Of a DNA stretch of 64,000 nt, positions 1 to 11,412 are shown piece after piece (positions within the stretch are counted from its first letter, which is position 1; each line of letters opens with the position of its first letter). The stretch covers positions 23,217,497-23,281,496 of the forward strand of contig CM042157.1 of assembly GCA_023376005.1 (NCBI GenBank). Direction: 5' to 3'. The notes beneath the pieces were generated by a model. It did not search any database, was not told where the DNA came from, and was given only the letters and a program-made list of their open reading frames with translations. This DNA comes from Doryteuthis pealeii. Its lineage: Eukaryota > Mollusca > Cephalopoda > Myopsida > Loliginidae. The position numbers and the translations under genes were made by a program.

Positions 1-176
1 CTGTAGTGAAAAAGTGACTCAAAGAACAGTCAACAGAATTGATATATGATACATGGTCCTGTGTTGGTAATTATACATGTTCTAAACAACATCGCATTAC
101 TTTTTGACTGACCCTGGTATATTTTCTGCACACTCCACTTTTTTCCATTGCTTGTTATCGGTTCGGTACAGTTTTC

Positions 177-770
177 GATGTATTTTCATAGTAAATCATT
201 TCCAGTGGATTTTCATCGTAAATCATTTCCAGTAGATCTTCATAGTAAATCATTTCCAATGGATTTTCATAGTAAATCATTTCCAGTGGATTTAAATAGT
301 AAATCATTTCCAGTGTATTTTCATACTAAACCATTTCCAGTGTATTTTCATAGTGAATCATTTCCAGTGTATTTTCATAGTGAATCATTTCAGTGTATTT
401 CATAGTAATCATTTCCAGTGTATTTTTTATAGTAAATCATTTCCAGTGTATTTTCATAGTGAATCATTTCCAGTGTATTTTCATAGTGAATCATTTCCAG
501 TGTATTTTTATAGTAAATCATTTCCAGTGTATTTTCATAGTAAATCATTTCCAGTGGATTTTCATAGTAAATCATTTCCAGTGGATTTTCATAGTAAATC
601 ATTTCCAGTATATTTTCATAGTAAATCATTTCCAGTGGATTTTCATAGTAAATCATTTCCAGTGGATTTTCATAGTAAAACATTTCCAGTGGATTTTCAT
701 AGTAAATCATTTCCAGTGGATTTTCATAGTAAATCATTTCCAGCGGATTTTCATAGTGAATCATTTGTAA
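177..770 (+). repeat. 27-bp minisatellite (about 22 units)
   Basis: Tandem units contain the core AAATCATTTCCAGTG followed by GGATTTTCATAGT or a close variant, with period 27. Because 27 is a multiple of three and the unit lacks stops, several frames stay open and give repetitive nine-residue peptides on both strands. I read these as by-products, since there is no start context, splice signal or non-repeat coding sequence on either side. Confidence 0.9.
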
Positions 771-1095
771 TGCATTAATATACAGAACTATACACAACGG
801 CAAATGCTTTTATGTTTGTTTAATTTCAGAAAATCAATAGAAAATATCAACCATATTTACCCTGACTTTTTAAAAGAATGTATGTCGCCCGGGAGCTAAA
901 TTCTGCATTTTGGCATCAAATAAGGTTTTCACTTTGAATTGAATGTTGGATATTTTCGATATATTGAATTTTCTAGAGGCGATGACCAGAAAGGCGGCGT
1001 TTGTACGGAGAAGAACGAGGAAAGAGAATTCTAAAGAAGAATAAGCCACTAGCAAAATAACTTCCTCAGATCCATTGGCACGTGGGATTTGCAAT

Positions 1096-1166
1096 AGGAA
1101 GAAGAAGAAGAAGAAGAAGAAGAAGAAGAAGAAGAAGAAGAAGAAGAAAGAAGAAGAAGAAGAAGA
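1096..1166 (+). repeat. (GAA)n microsatellite
   Basis: Nearly pure AAG/GAA trinucleotides with one interruption. The polyserine and poly-glutamate frames across it are artefacts of the repeat. Confidence 0.95.
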
Positions 1167-1481
1167 CAAACAAAAAAAGAAATGTCTAAGGTGTCAACAT
1201 CGCCGGGGGATTCATATCTCAGTGCATCTTTCATAATATCTAATCTGTTTGGAAGAGGAATATTTTTACAAAAGTTATAGTAATATGTAAGAAAAAAAGA
1301 AGAAGGAGAAAAAATGCGGGAAAATATGGACGGGCTCAAATCTATGCGCTTGTTGGCACTTAAAGCGAAATTCGACACTAGATGGCAAAACCAGTTTATT
1401 ACGGAAAAAGCTCGGTACTAAAAGAAACCAAAAATACATATAAAATAGATGATCCTTTACAATCGTGGAAAATGGATTGTT

Positions 1482-1718
1482 GTAAGCATTAAGTAAAGTC
1501 GTCGGGGTGGCCTACCGAAGGAGCCTATTCCCTTTTCTCTAGTGCTAGATCAAGGAGATTATTTTAGCGTCTGAGGCGGACTGCTCCCACCTACCATCAA
1601 CTCCTCACTTTACTGTACACATCCTTGTATTACACATACGTTGAGTTGGCGAGGGCCGGTATCGGACCGGGAACCTTGTGGTTCCTAGATCTGAGCTAAA
1701 CCGCCCCATCTGGAACTC
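1482..1718 (-). repeat. tRNA-derived SINE, family A
   Basis: Read on the minus strand, it begins with a tRNA-like head containing a TTTAGCTCAG A-box and a GGTTCC-GATACCGG B-box region. A conserved body follows, ending near a CGACGACTTTACTTA tail. The same unit recurs at 32212, 37232, 44264, 49352, 60018 and 60813. The A-box is shortened here, lacking the usual TCGGTAGAGCG. Confidence 0.85.
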
Positions 1719-1770
1719 ATATAATTTGTACGTCCCTTGGAACAAATAGTGACGGAATCACCATTATCAA

Positions 1771-2164
1771 TAATAGTGTAAAATAAAAAAACACCCTCCA
1801 GGCGATGTAAAAATAGATTTTTGAAACATATTGCCTGAGGGGTGAGAGTAAAACATTCAATGTCACCGAGTTTGTACCCTAAGTAAGTAAAATCATCAAT
1901 TTCCTTAAAGGATTAAAAAAATAAAACAATTTGAAATGTAAACTTTAAATATGTATTAAAATAAAACAAACTATATATATATAGTACCAGTCATGTATTT
2001 ATTAAAACTTGTTTTAAAAAAACAATGAGGACAGTCTAATGTTGCATGTTCACATTTTGAGTGTATTTATTCTATGTTATGGCGATTTTGGGTAATGTGA
2101 CGTAAGCAGTGACGTAATATTTGTTACAGACAAAAACCGGAAGCGAATCTCCATTATTAATAGA
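1771..2164 (-). mobile_element. Non-autonomous Helitron-like element
   Basis: On the minus strand the element starts with TCTATTAATAATGGAGATTC. It ends in a short GC-rich hairpin about 12 bases before a CTAG-like terminus, which is degraded here to CTAT. The TC start, the subterminal 3' hairpin, the CTAG end and insertion between A and T are Helitron hallmarks. Better copies at 15217 and 53680 define the family. No Rep/helicase coding capacity is present. Confidence 0.65.
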
Positions 2165-2785
2165 TATTAAATGAATCCAACAAAAATATTGTCAAACATT
2201 TGACTCGCGTGAGTGATGTTGGTAATCAGAAAGCGGTTATATGGATCTAAATAACTATTTCCATTTAATAATAATCTTTATGAGGACACATCAAAAATGA
2301 GATTTTTTTTTTGCTTCATTGATCACATGATCCTTTGGTTCGGTAAGCACTGCCTGTTTTTTTTTTCTCCGATTGGTCAGTTTGCCCTGACCTTTAGATG
2401 CCATTAAACGAGATAATATTTCGTCCATTAGTTGTACCGGTTAGATTAAAAGTTATTTGTTGTTCATATTTTAAACATTATTTTGGTGCGATAAATAATT
2501 TTTTAAATTTTTTTATTCGTATTGACTATCTTAAATAAAGCCATTGACTGCTATAGAGAGCTTATCGATCATATGAAAATCTGATCTCCCTGATAAAGCG
2601 ACAATTATTCCAAGCGATAGCAGTGTCCGATATACTGTAAAATAAATGCTGTAAAATAAATAATATAAGAGGAATATTAGTGTTTGTCTAATCACTTTTT
2701 GTTCATGTTATATTCAATATATATATAAACAACAGACATACAGATACACACACACACACACACACACACACAACACACATATATA

Positions 2786-2823
<38 letters not shown>

Positions 2824-2829
<6 letters not shown>

Positions 2830-3113
2830 CTTCGCCTGTCAGCTTGACAGTCGAGGTTTCGAGTCACACACGGAGCAGTCTCCCATGTCTATAACCTTTC
2901 TGATGACCTAATAGGTCAAAATGTACATTCAGGGATTGACATTTTCTCGACTTGTTTAGCCTTACATTTGAACATATATGCCCGCCTAAATTCATTAATT
3001 ATTAACTAATTAATTTTCAAAATTAGGTATGACTTCAATTAAGCACATATTCTCCAAAAATTGTCGGCTTAAAGCCATATAAAAATAAACACATTTGTTT
3101 GTTTACTTAACCT
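2824..3113 (+). repeat. tRNA-headed hammerhead element, decayed copy
   Basis: Preceded by (TA)n. It begins within a tRNA-like head (CGCCTGTCA, then a B-box-like GGTTTCGAGTC), passes through a damaged hammerhead at about 2895-2935, and continues with the body shared with 59040-59307, including GCCCGCCTAA and GACTTCAATTAAGCACAT. It ends with TTGTCGGCTTAAAGCC and a TTGTTTACTT tail. It is the longest copy of the 3' body in this part of the window. Confidence 0.7.
2895..2935 (+). ncRNA. Degenerate hammerhead ribozyme motif
   Basis: Aligned to the good copy at 59157-59198, it retains CTGAT, a helix II of GACC/GGTC with a TAATA loop, and the palindrome ATGTACAT. Two core bases are missing and the first G of GAAA is A. 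Helix I pairs poorly. I expect no self-cleavage. It is useful mainly as evidence of family descent. Confidence 0.5.
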
Positions 3114-3128
3114 CACACACACACACAC

Positions 3129-3313
3129 GCCCGTCTAGCCTAAGTAAGGGTCTAAGTGGAGTGTTGCAGGTCATGGACTGCTCATCGAGCAAGACTCCAT
3201 CCTTAAGCATCACGGGTCGCCCCCTACGGCCAACAGGTGGCCCAATTTGGGGGAATCTTACTCTTCTGCAGAGGTGCAGTCGGTGTATTCTAACGCCCCA
3301 GCCGACAGGGCGG
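3129..3313 (-). repeat. 600-bp SINE-like family E, 5' fragment
   Basis: The minus strand begins CCGCCCTGTCGGCTGGGGC and matches the first 185 bases or so of the complete elements at 8803-9406 and 41191-41791. The rest is absent. Confidence 0.75.
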
Positions 3314-3346
3314 GACTTTTTAGAAAGGAACAGAAAGTGATATCGG

Positions 3347-3520
3347 TTGATTTTGAAGGCTATCACAATGCAGGTGTAAAGAAAAAATAATAAGGTAACA
3401 ATGGTGTTGTGTGTTAACCTGTGATTTAAAATGTAAGAATAAATTACTGGTTAACAAACAACACCATTGTTAGCTTATTATTTTTTCTTTACACCTGCAT
3501 TGTGATAGCCTTCAAAATCA
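3347..3520. repeat. Large inverted repeat (hairpin)
   Basis: Arms of about 75 bases (3347-3421 and 3448-3520) are near-perfect reverse complements around a 26-base spacer. The right arm runs directly into (TA)n. Related palindromes occur at 4744-4919 and 39925-40104. Confidence 0.9.
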
Positions 3521-3529
3521 ACCTCCAAA

Positions 3530-3530
<1 letters not shown>

Positions 3531-3627
<97 letters not shown>

Positions 3628-3637
3628 TATATAGGGA
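3531..3637. repeat. (TA)n microsatellite
   Basis: Over 100 bases of TA with a few slips, separating the hairpin at 3347-3520 from the inverted element at 3632-3825. Confidence 0.95.
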
Positions 3638-3824
3638 GAATATGTGTTTAATTGAAGTCGTACCTTATTTTGAAAATGTATTAATTGATAATTAATGAAT
3701 TAGGCGGGCATTATCAATTAATTTATTTTCAAAATCAGGTACGACTTCAATTGAGCACACATTCTCCCAAAAATTGTCGGCTAAAAAAGCCATATCAAAC
3801 ACATTGTTTGTTTGTTTACTTCTC

Positions 3825-3825
<1 letters not shown>
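3632..3825. repeat. Head-to-head inverted 3' bodies of the hammerhead element
   Basis: GGGAGAATATGTG...GAAGTCGTACC on the left is the reverse complement of GGTACGACTTCAATTGAGCACACATTCTCCC on the right, meeting at GGCGGGCA. The right half continues into the TTGTCGGCTAAAAAAGCC tail. (TA)n lies on both sides. It appears to be two partial copies joined head to head. Confidence 0.75.
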
Positions 3826-3863
<38 letters not shown>

Positions 3864-4157
3864 CATAAAATTTAATTAGTTGAGGGATATATAACATGAT
3901 CAAACAACACTAATGGTCAGGGAAGATCAACCTGCAGTTTTTGTTATGCCTGTATGCCAGGCCAAATCAACATAGGTGTTTGGCGACTGTTGTTTGCGTG
4001 TTAACGTGATTCTGGAAAATAGCATATCCTTTAATAATGCCAGGTTAGCAAATATGAATTTCGTGCTTTGATCTTTTCAGCTACGAATAATGGACTTTCA
4101 CTGAATTCTGGGCATGGTCACGACACGTAACTAAATACATATGTACATACACTTATT

Positions 4158-4161
<4 letters not shown>

Positions 4162-4208
<47 letters not shown>

Positions 4209-4433
4209 AGAGAGAGAGAGGGGTGGGACAGAACTCAGGGATTGACATTTTATCGATTTGTTTAGTCTTACATTTGAACATATATGCCCGCCTAAATTCA
4301 TTAATTATTAATTAATTAATTTTCAAAATTAGGTATGACTTCAATTAAGCACATATCCTTCAAAAATTGTCGGCTAAAAAGGCCATATCAAAAATAAACA
4401 CATTGTTTCTTTACTTACTTCCATATATATATA

Positions 4434-4466
<33 letters not shown>
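4162..4466 (+). repeat. Hammerhead-element 3' body between (TA)n tracts
   Basis: (TA)n at 4162-4205 is followed by a short GA-rich stretch and then the element body from CAGGGATTGACATTTTATCG to the TTACTTACTT tail at about 4422, with (TA)n again from 4424. The body starts at the position corresponding to the bases just 3' of the hammerhead cleavage site in the fuller copies. Confidence 0.65.
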
Positions 4467-4508
<42 letters not shown>

Positions 4509-4547
4509 TGTGTGTGTGTGTGTGTAAGCTAAAAGAGAGATTTTTAC

Positions 4548-4585
<38 letters not shown>

Positions 4586-4610
4586 TATATATATATATAT
4601 ATATATATAA
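4466..4610. repeat. (TG)n and (TA)n microsatellites
   Basis: (TG)n from about 4466 to 4524, a short unique stretch, then (TA)n from 4549 to 4610. Confidence 0.95.
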
Positions 4611-4743
4611 CCTCCTATCTCAAATATATTTGTACAAGAATGTGTAAACGTTTGTATTTCAATTTATATTCTACTATTTTTATATATTAGTTATTCCATT
4701 AGTTTTACAGTATTTTGTTATCTATTAGTTTGAATATATATAT

Positions 4744-4919
4744 TGGTTTGGAGGCTGATTTTGAAGGCTATCACAATGCAGGTGTAAAGAATAAGGTAAC
4801 AATGGTGTTGTTTATTAACCTGTGAATAAATCACAGGTTATCAAACAACACCATTGTTACATAATTATTTTTTCTTTACACCTGCATTATGATAGCCTTC
4901 AAAATCAGCCTCCAAACCA
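4744..4919. repeat. Large inverted repeat (hairpin)
   Basis: Starts with TGGTTTGGAGGCTGATTTTG and ends with its reverse complement at 4919. The arms are almost perfect with a nested small hairpin (CCTGTGA...TCACAGG) at the centre. TA-rich sequence lies on both sides. Same family as 3347-3520, with complete outer ends. Confidence 0.9.
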
Positions 4920-4953
4920 TTATATACACAATGCTCCAAGCAAGTTATAAAAC

Positions 4954-5007
<54 letters not shown>

Positions 5008-5010
<3 letters not shown>

Positions 5011-5259
5011 GGGGGAGAATATGTGCTTAATTGAAGTCGTACCTAATTTCTGAAAATGTATTAATTAATAATTAATAAATTAATGTAAGGCTAAACAAAT
5101 CGAGAAAAATTGTTTAGCCTTACATGCGAATAGGTATGCCCGCCTAATTCATTAATTATTAATTTTCAAAAATTAGGTACCACTTCAATTAAGCACATAT
5201 TCTCCCCAAAATTGTCGGCTAAAAAAACCATATCAAAACGCATTGTTTGTTTGTTTACT

Positions 5260-5262
<3 letters not shown>
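5008..5262. repeat. Head-to-head inverted hammerhead-element bodies
   Basis: Left and right halves (GGGGAGAATATGTGC... and ...GCACATATTCTCCCC) are reverse complements centred near TCGAGAAAAATTGTTTAG. (TA)n precedes and (TA)n/(TG)n follows (5263-5336). The duplicate at 40189-40467 has the same architecture. Confidence 0.75.
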
Positions 5263-5339
<77 letters not shown>

Positions 5340-5799
5340 ACCTATCGTATTTCAAAATAACTTAGTTTGTATAAGCATGTGTAAATGTCTGTATTTTAAT
5401 CTATATTCGTCAATTGTTATTTCTGGAGCTTAAGTCTTCTCACATTATTTCACGATAATTACACTTTTTTTTTTTTTTTTTTCTTTTCTTGAAAAGAAAA
5501 GCGTAAATTAGGTACATTGTGTTAAAAGAAAAAGAAATTTCCTTACCAAAACATGAATATCAACGAAAGAATATCACAATAAACCGGAAGACAATGATAG
5601 TGTTTTTGGACGCGTCTCTGTTCACACCTTCCGTTCGACTTCCGTTTCCATTGACAATTCAACTATGAAACGCTATTCTCATTTTCGAAATTTTAATTAA
5701 AACTCCAGCATTGACGAGATATAATTAGTCAAAGCCAGTAATTAACTTCACTAAGTGAAAAATACCAATTTCATAGTAAGAAAGAATACGTCTTTAGGA

Positions 5800-7605
5800 A
5801 CATGGTACAACGTGATGGTAACTGAGTTGGGCTGAAGTAGTCGAGGATAGAAACTATCATCAATTAACCTGATAACTGCCTAAATGAATAACCTTTCTTA
5901 TGGAAAATGATGTAAAAAGGTAATTCCAACTGTAAGGTATTCAATATACTAGGGTCGCAGGGAAACTGTTCGTGCGGCTATTGGCAATAATTTCATAGTA
6001 AGTAAAGAAACGTCTATAGGAAAAACAATGTGAACTAGTTCGATGGTAAGGGAGATGGGCTGAAGTAGTCGAGGACAGAATCTAACAGCAATTAACCCAT
6101 TAACTGTCTAAATTAATGACTTTTTTAAAATGAAAAATGATGTAAAAAAGTAATCCCAAGGGAAGGTCTCTAATACACTAGGGTCGGAGGGAAACTGTTC
6201 GTGCGGCTATTGGCAATAATTTCATAGTAAGTAAAGAAACGTCTTTAGGAAAAACAACGTGAACTAGTTCGATGGTAACGGAGTTGGACTGAAGTAGTCG
6301 AGGACAGAAACTATCATCAATTAACCTGATAACTGCCTAAATGAATAACCTTTTTTTATGGAAAATGATGTAAAAAGGTAATTCCAACTGTAAGGTATCC
6401 AATACACTGGGGTCGCAGGGAAACTGTTCGTGCGGCTATTGGCACTAATGTTCATAGTAAGAAAGAAAACGTATTTAGGGAAAACAATGACGCGAACTAG
6501 TTCGATGGTAACGGAGATGTGCTGAAGTAGTCGAGGACAGAATCTAACAGCAATTAACCCATTAACTGTCTAAATTAATGACTTTTTTAAATGAAAAATG
6601 ATGTAAAAAAGTAATCCCAAGTGTAAGGTCTCTAATACACTAGGGTCGCAGGGAAACTGTTCGTGCGGCTATTGGCAATAATTTCATAGTAAGTAAAGAA
6701 ACGTCTTTAGGAAAAACAATGTGAACTAGTTCGATGGTAAGGGAGATGGGCTGAAGTAGTCGAGGACAGAAACTATCATCAATGAACCTGATAACTGTCT
6801 AGATGAATAACCTTTTTTTATGGAAAATGATGTAAAAAGGTAATTCCAAATGTAAGGTATATAATACACTAGGGTCGCGAGGAAACTGTTCGTGCGGCTA
6901 TTGGCAATAATTTTCACAGTAAGAAAGAAAAGGTCTTTACGAAAAACAATGACGTGAACTAGTTCGATGGTAACGGAGATGGGCTGAAGTGGTCGAGGCC
7001 AGAAACTATCATCAATTAACGCATTAACTGTCTAAATTAATGACTTTTTTTAAATGAAAAAATATGTAAAAAAGTAATCCCAAGGGAAGGTCTCTAATAC
7101 ACTAGGGTCGGAGGGAAACTGTTCGTGCGGCTATTGGCAATAATTTCATAGTAAGTAAAGAAACGTCTTTAGGAAAAACAATGTGAACTAGTTCGATGGT
7201 AACGGAGTTGGGCTGAAGTAGTTGAGGACAGAAACTATCATCAATTAACCTGATAACTGCCTAAATGAATAACTTTTTTTATGGAAAATGATGTAAAAAG
7301 GTAATTCCAACTGTAAGGTATCCAATACACTGGGGTCGCAGGGAAACTGTTCGTGCTGCTATTGGTAATAATTTTCATAGTAAGAAAGAAAACGTATTTA
7401 GGGAAAAAAATGACGTGAACTAGTTCGATGGTAATGGAGATGGACTGAAGTGGTCGAGGCCAGAAACTATCATCAATTACCCCATTAACTGTCTAAATCA
7501 ATGACTTTTTTTTAAATGAAAAAACATGTAAAAAAGTAATCCCAAGTGTAAAGTCTCTAATACACTAGGGTCGCAGGGAAACTGTTCGTGCGGCTATTGG
7601 TTCTA
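5800..7605 (+). repeat. Satellite array, about 231-bp monomers with a two-monomer higher-order unit
   Basis: The marker GGGAAACTGTTCGTGCGGCT recurs near 5960, 6190, 6418, 6650, 6880, 7114, 7342 and 7574, so the monomer is 228-234 bp. Two monomer types alternate. One has CCTGATAACTGCC with AATTCCAACTG. The other has CCATTAACTGTC with AATCCCAAG. The higher-order unit is therefore about 462 bp. No coding capacity is conserved between monomers. Confidence 0.9.
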
Positions 7606-7854
7606 TTGATTCTATTTCATTTTTTTTTTTTGCTGCTCAACCCGGATGAAAAATAAAGATAAAAAGAACTCATTGGTTTGTGATCAGTACATGTAAAATA
7701 CACACCACACATACTGTTCATTAATTTAGTAGATAATCTTTTTTTAAGGGCTTTGCTCTTTCAGAAATCCCACTATAATATCCTTATTTTTGCTAGGTTA
7801 CGCTTAAAAACAAACATAATGATATATTATAACTATAACTATATATATATTAAT

Positions 7855-8035
7855 GCTCCTGTTCCATAATTGACTGAGTGTTATCATCTCTGGTTAAAAA
7901 TGAGATCGACCAATTCGCCCAAGTTGAAATGCAAAAATGTAAATTATTATTATCTGTTGTTAATTATTGGCTGAATTCTTATTTCTTATTAGTGTCGTCA
8001 CCTTAGCTAAATAATGGACCATTCCATTTTTAATT
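7855..8035. repeat. Dispersed repeat also at 20405-20590 and 43280-43440
   Basis: Sequence around GTTAAAAATGAGA, GCAAAAATGTAAA and AGCTAAATAATGGA is found here, in the second segmental copy, and in reverse orientation at 20405-20590. The class is not identified. No coding sequence is seen. Confidence 0.6.
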
Positions 8036-8082
8036 TAAAGAATGATAAGAAAAAGGACATGACACACAGAAAATATATAATA

Positions 8083-8120
8083 AGAAAGAAAGAAAGAAAG
8101 AAAGGAAGAAAGAAAGAAAG
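8083..8120 (+). repeat. (GAAA)n microsatellite
   Basis: Imperfect GAAA/GAAG tetramers. The counterpart in the second segmental copy is at 43496-43530. Confidence 0.9.
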
Positions 8121-8802
8121 AGAAGATGGGAGGGAAATAGAGAGAGGGGTGAGTGCGTGGAAGTGCTAACGCTAAATTGAGACGCATAAAGATAATGAAG
8201 ACAGGCGAAAAGATCTTAGCTGAATTTAAGTTACTTATGTTCAGATAAATGTATGGCGAATACAGTGAAACACAAGCAAATACCTGCATCTCAGGCGGTT
8301 GTCTCTTCCTAAGTAGATTTATTGATTAGTAGATAAGGGTTTGTCTCTCTGTTCAAATCAATGTCTATGCTCTTGTCATACAATTTAACTCATAAATAAT
8401 ATGTATATTATTTATTTCTAGGCGACTCGAATCAAACACTATAACGGTGTAAGGTTACAAATATATAACTTAGTAAAGCAGAGAACATACATAAAAAAGA
8501 CAGAAGATAACATATGAAATATGAATTATGGTGTGAATGCAGACAGTACTATCCAGTTAGCAGAGATTGAAACTAAGAATATATTTCAAAATAAGTTCCG
8601 TAATCTAGCGAGAACCGAGTCTTTCAGTGTGGCTTGATCGTAAATATAGTGAACTTCTTACTTCAATACCTAACTCCATCTCGGCAAAAACAATCTCCCA
8701 TGTGAAAAGAGGATAGACTCCCTCACTGTCTGACAATAAGCCACTCTATCAATATTACTTTTTTTTGGCAGTTATAATTGATCACACTATTCCTTTTGTT
8801 TT

Positions 8803-9406
8803 CGCCCTGTCGGCTGGGGCATTAGAATACACCGACTGCACCTCTGCAGAGGGGTAAGACTCCCCCAATGGGGCCACCTGTTGGCCGTGGGTGGCGACCC
8901 GTGATGCTTAAGGATAGAGCCCAGGTGGATGAGCAGTTCATGACATGCACTACTCCACTTTGGCCCTATCTTGGGCTAGACGGACGGTCGGAGAGGCCAC
9001 CTCCGATCAATCGGCTGGTCACTTCAAGCCCTAGCACCTATATGATTTTCCCAACCCTATTGCCCTTATGGCAATCCCCGATCCCTTTTTATCATATGGG
9101 TGCTAGAAGGCGGTGGCTGCGGGTCTACATGTCCTGGGAATGACGTTAAACTCTATCTGATGGTGAGGTTCCAGTTTTGTAGGTTTGGGGAATGTTGAGC
9201 ACCCCTTCATCACCATTGCTCCCTGGTCCACTGTGACCCGGAGTTGTAGTACCTGTTATGGTCCCATCTATGGGTTAAATAGAAAAATGTATTTATAAAA
9301 AAATTGTATTATCCATTAAGAATTGATTTAATTCAAAACTTTATCGGCATTAAATGACCCACCGAAGTTGATATGCCGTAAAACAAAACAAACCAAACCA
9401 AACCAA
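8803..9406 (+). mobile_element. SINE-like element, family E (604 bp) with target-site duplication
   Basis: Flanked by the 12-bp direct repeat TCCTTTTGTTTT at 8791-8802 and 9407-9418. The equivalent site in the second segmental copy (about 44190) is empty. The 5' end is CGCCCTGTCGGCTGGGGC and the 3' tail is an AAACC-type repeat after TTGATATGCCGTAAAAC. Size, the variable-length target duplication and the simple 3' tail fit target-primed retrotransposition by a LINE partner. I see no clear pol III A/B boxes at the head, so the origin of the 5' region is unknown. Confidence 0.85.
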
Positions 9407-9479
9407 TCCTTTTGTTTTGTTAGCTTGCCAACATATAGAACACCAATTTCCCATTCATGATATATACTGGCTCCAAATG

Positions 9480-9985
9480 TCTATATGTTATATAGCGGCT
9501 TCCAATTCACGCTGCTGAATCGTGTAGTTAGTATACGTTGCGGGTATATATGGTCACGTGGCGAAGTATGTAGTCGGACGTAAGAAACCACAACACATGG
9601 GTATAGTAGGAGTTTTGACTTTATTTCTCTTTCTCGGCTGGTGGGTGGCGAGCTTGACAATAGGAATGCCCAAGGGTTGACGATGACTACTACTACTGCT
9701 GGGATGACTGGCGATGTTGGGTAAAGTGGTGGCTGATGGCGTCTCACCGCCCTTGGCCGCGACGGACCGTGTCGACGGTCGCTCCTTGTGCTCTGTTCGC
9801 CGTCTGCTATCCGACTCTCTGGGATTCCTGACTTCCTTTTATATATCTCAAACGCCTACGCGTTTTCTTTGTTACACTTATCAGCGGACAAATCCATTTC
9901 CGTTTTTTGCTTCTTTGTTCGCTTTTACCGGGAAAAAAGTCCTTTGTCATTTTTGTCGTCCCCTCTCTGTTTAATTTAACCGGAA
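9480..9985 (+). repeat. Dispersed repeat, LTR-like composition, class unknown
   Basis: About 500 bases including CGCTGCTGAATCG, a GCGACGGACCGTGTCGACGG palindrome-rich segment, a possible TATA box (TTTTATATAT) and pyrimidine-rich sequence. Present in the second segmental copy at 44510-45005. A diverged relative lies at 35080-35700, sharing TATACGTTGCGGGTATA, GACCGTGTCGACGGTC and the following C/T-rich run. No long open frame. It could be an LTR or part of a larger element. Confidence 0.5.
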
Positions 9986-10261
9986 ATTCCTATTTCCGTT
10001 TGTACAATATACAACATTCAGTCTTTGAACCATACCAAATTGTTACATAATTGATAGGTTGTTTATATTGTGTATATAGTGCAGAAATTAAAATAACGGT
10101 AATTTCTGAATCATGGAAAAATACAGTATAAGTGATTGACAGAACTTGACATTTTAATTGACCTTGGCTCTTGGTGACTAACATGGATTTGTTTTTTACA
10201 AAATCAAATTCTGATAACATTAATGTTTTGTGCAGATACAACACTTACTATATTTATGATT

Positions 10262-10885
10262 ATGAGACTTGCTTCTCGATATAATTTCCCGGTAAGACCT
10301 AACTCATTGGGACAAATCTATAGTTCAATGTATTACTGAAGAAGTCCTCATGGCAGTGGTGTGAGCATTGTTCCTCATTTACTGGCGAGTAGAGATTTAT
10401 GCGCACAATTGGTAATTAAAACCATTGTAAAAGACTACAAAAATGGCCATTCCGTTTCGACCGATAGATTTGTTTCTTGGTTCAATTTCCCGGTAAGACC
10501 TAACACATTGGGACAAATCTATAGCTCGATGTAATACTGAAGAAGTCCTCATGGCAGTGGTGTGAGATATCAGCAATATTATTTATTTCTATGCGACTCG
10601 AATCGAACACTATCACGATGTAAGCTTACAAATATAGAACTTGGTAATATTTGAGAAAACAGAGAACATACATAAAAAAAACAGAAGATAAAATATGAAA
10701 AGATAATGATGGTGTGAATGCAGGCAGTTCTGTCCAGTCTAGCAGAGATTGAAGCTAAGAATATATTTCAAAATTAATTCCGTAATCTAGCGGGAAGAGG
10801 TTCATTCAGTGTGTCTTGATCGATCGTAAATAAAATGAACTTCTTACTTCGCAAGTAAACATCAAGGGAGATGAGAACGTCTCAG
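10262..10885. repeat. Internally duplicated dispersed sequence
   Basis: The segment with AATTTCCCGGTAAGACCTAA and GAAGTCCTCATGGCAGTGGT occurs twice, at about 10280-10365 and 10485-10567. The following part (TATTTATTTCTATGCGACTCG...) repeats the block at 8405-8680. The whole arrangement is in the second segmental copy at 45295-45890. Class not identified. Confidence 0.6.
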
Positions 10886-10934
10886 TCATACATTTGTTGC
10901 ATACTGAAGTCTTCACGGTACCAAATCGATATAA

Positions 10935-11412
10935 TGTTGTATACTGTTTCTTACTTCTTACTTGCTTCTATATCTTGGACATCTATTCTCCTGCCCGGCT
11001 TTGCCATTCTGATCGTCTATCATCTTGGTCTGGTCTAGCGTCTGGTGTTAACTTGGGGATTCCGGTCTGGTCTTCTATGGGGATTTCTCGTTTTCAGAAG
11101 CCCTGTGTCATTGTTAGTTTTTAGGTAATAAACACAAGACTTCGATTTTCATTTAATGTTCTTTATTCGGTAAATCCCCAACCCAGACATAACATAGCGC
11201 GCGCGAGTTCCAGTTTTAGGCAGAGCATAAAATGGCCGCTGCTCTGCCTGACGTCCGACTGCCAACTGGGGACTCTGAAAAAGGTCCCACGTGATTTCAC
11301 ATAATTGGCGGCTTCTGTAATTTTCCATAGAAGAACCGGCATGGTATGAAAGGGGTCATCCCCTCAGAATTACAGGGGAATTGACAATAATCTTATGCAA
11401 CCGCATAGATAG
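10935..11412 (+). repeat. Solo-LTR-like repeat
   Basis: Begins TGTTGTATAC and contains an AATAAA-type polyadenylation signal (GTAATAAACAC, about 11126). The 3' end is disturbed just before the N gap. Intact partners at 45952-46438 and 17792-18231 end GATTATGTAACA/G. The TG...CA ends, the internal poly(A) signal and the absence of a coding interior suggest a solo LTR. No convincing target duplication is visible at this copy. Confidence 0.45.

Noticed and set aside
148..803. Open frames of up to 141 codons in several frames over the 27-bp repeat
   Set aside because: The unit length is a multiple of three and stop-free, so open frames are automatic. Both strands and several frames are open, and the peptide is a plain nine-residue repeat.
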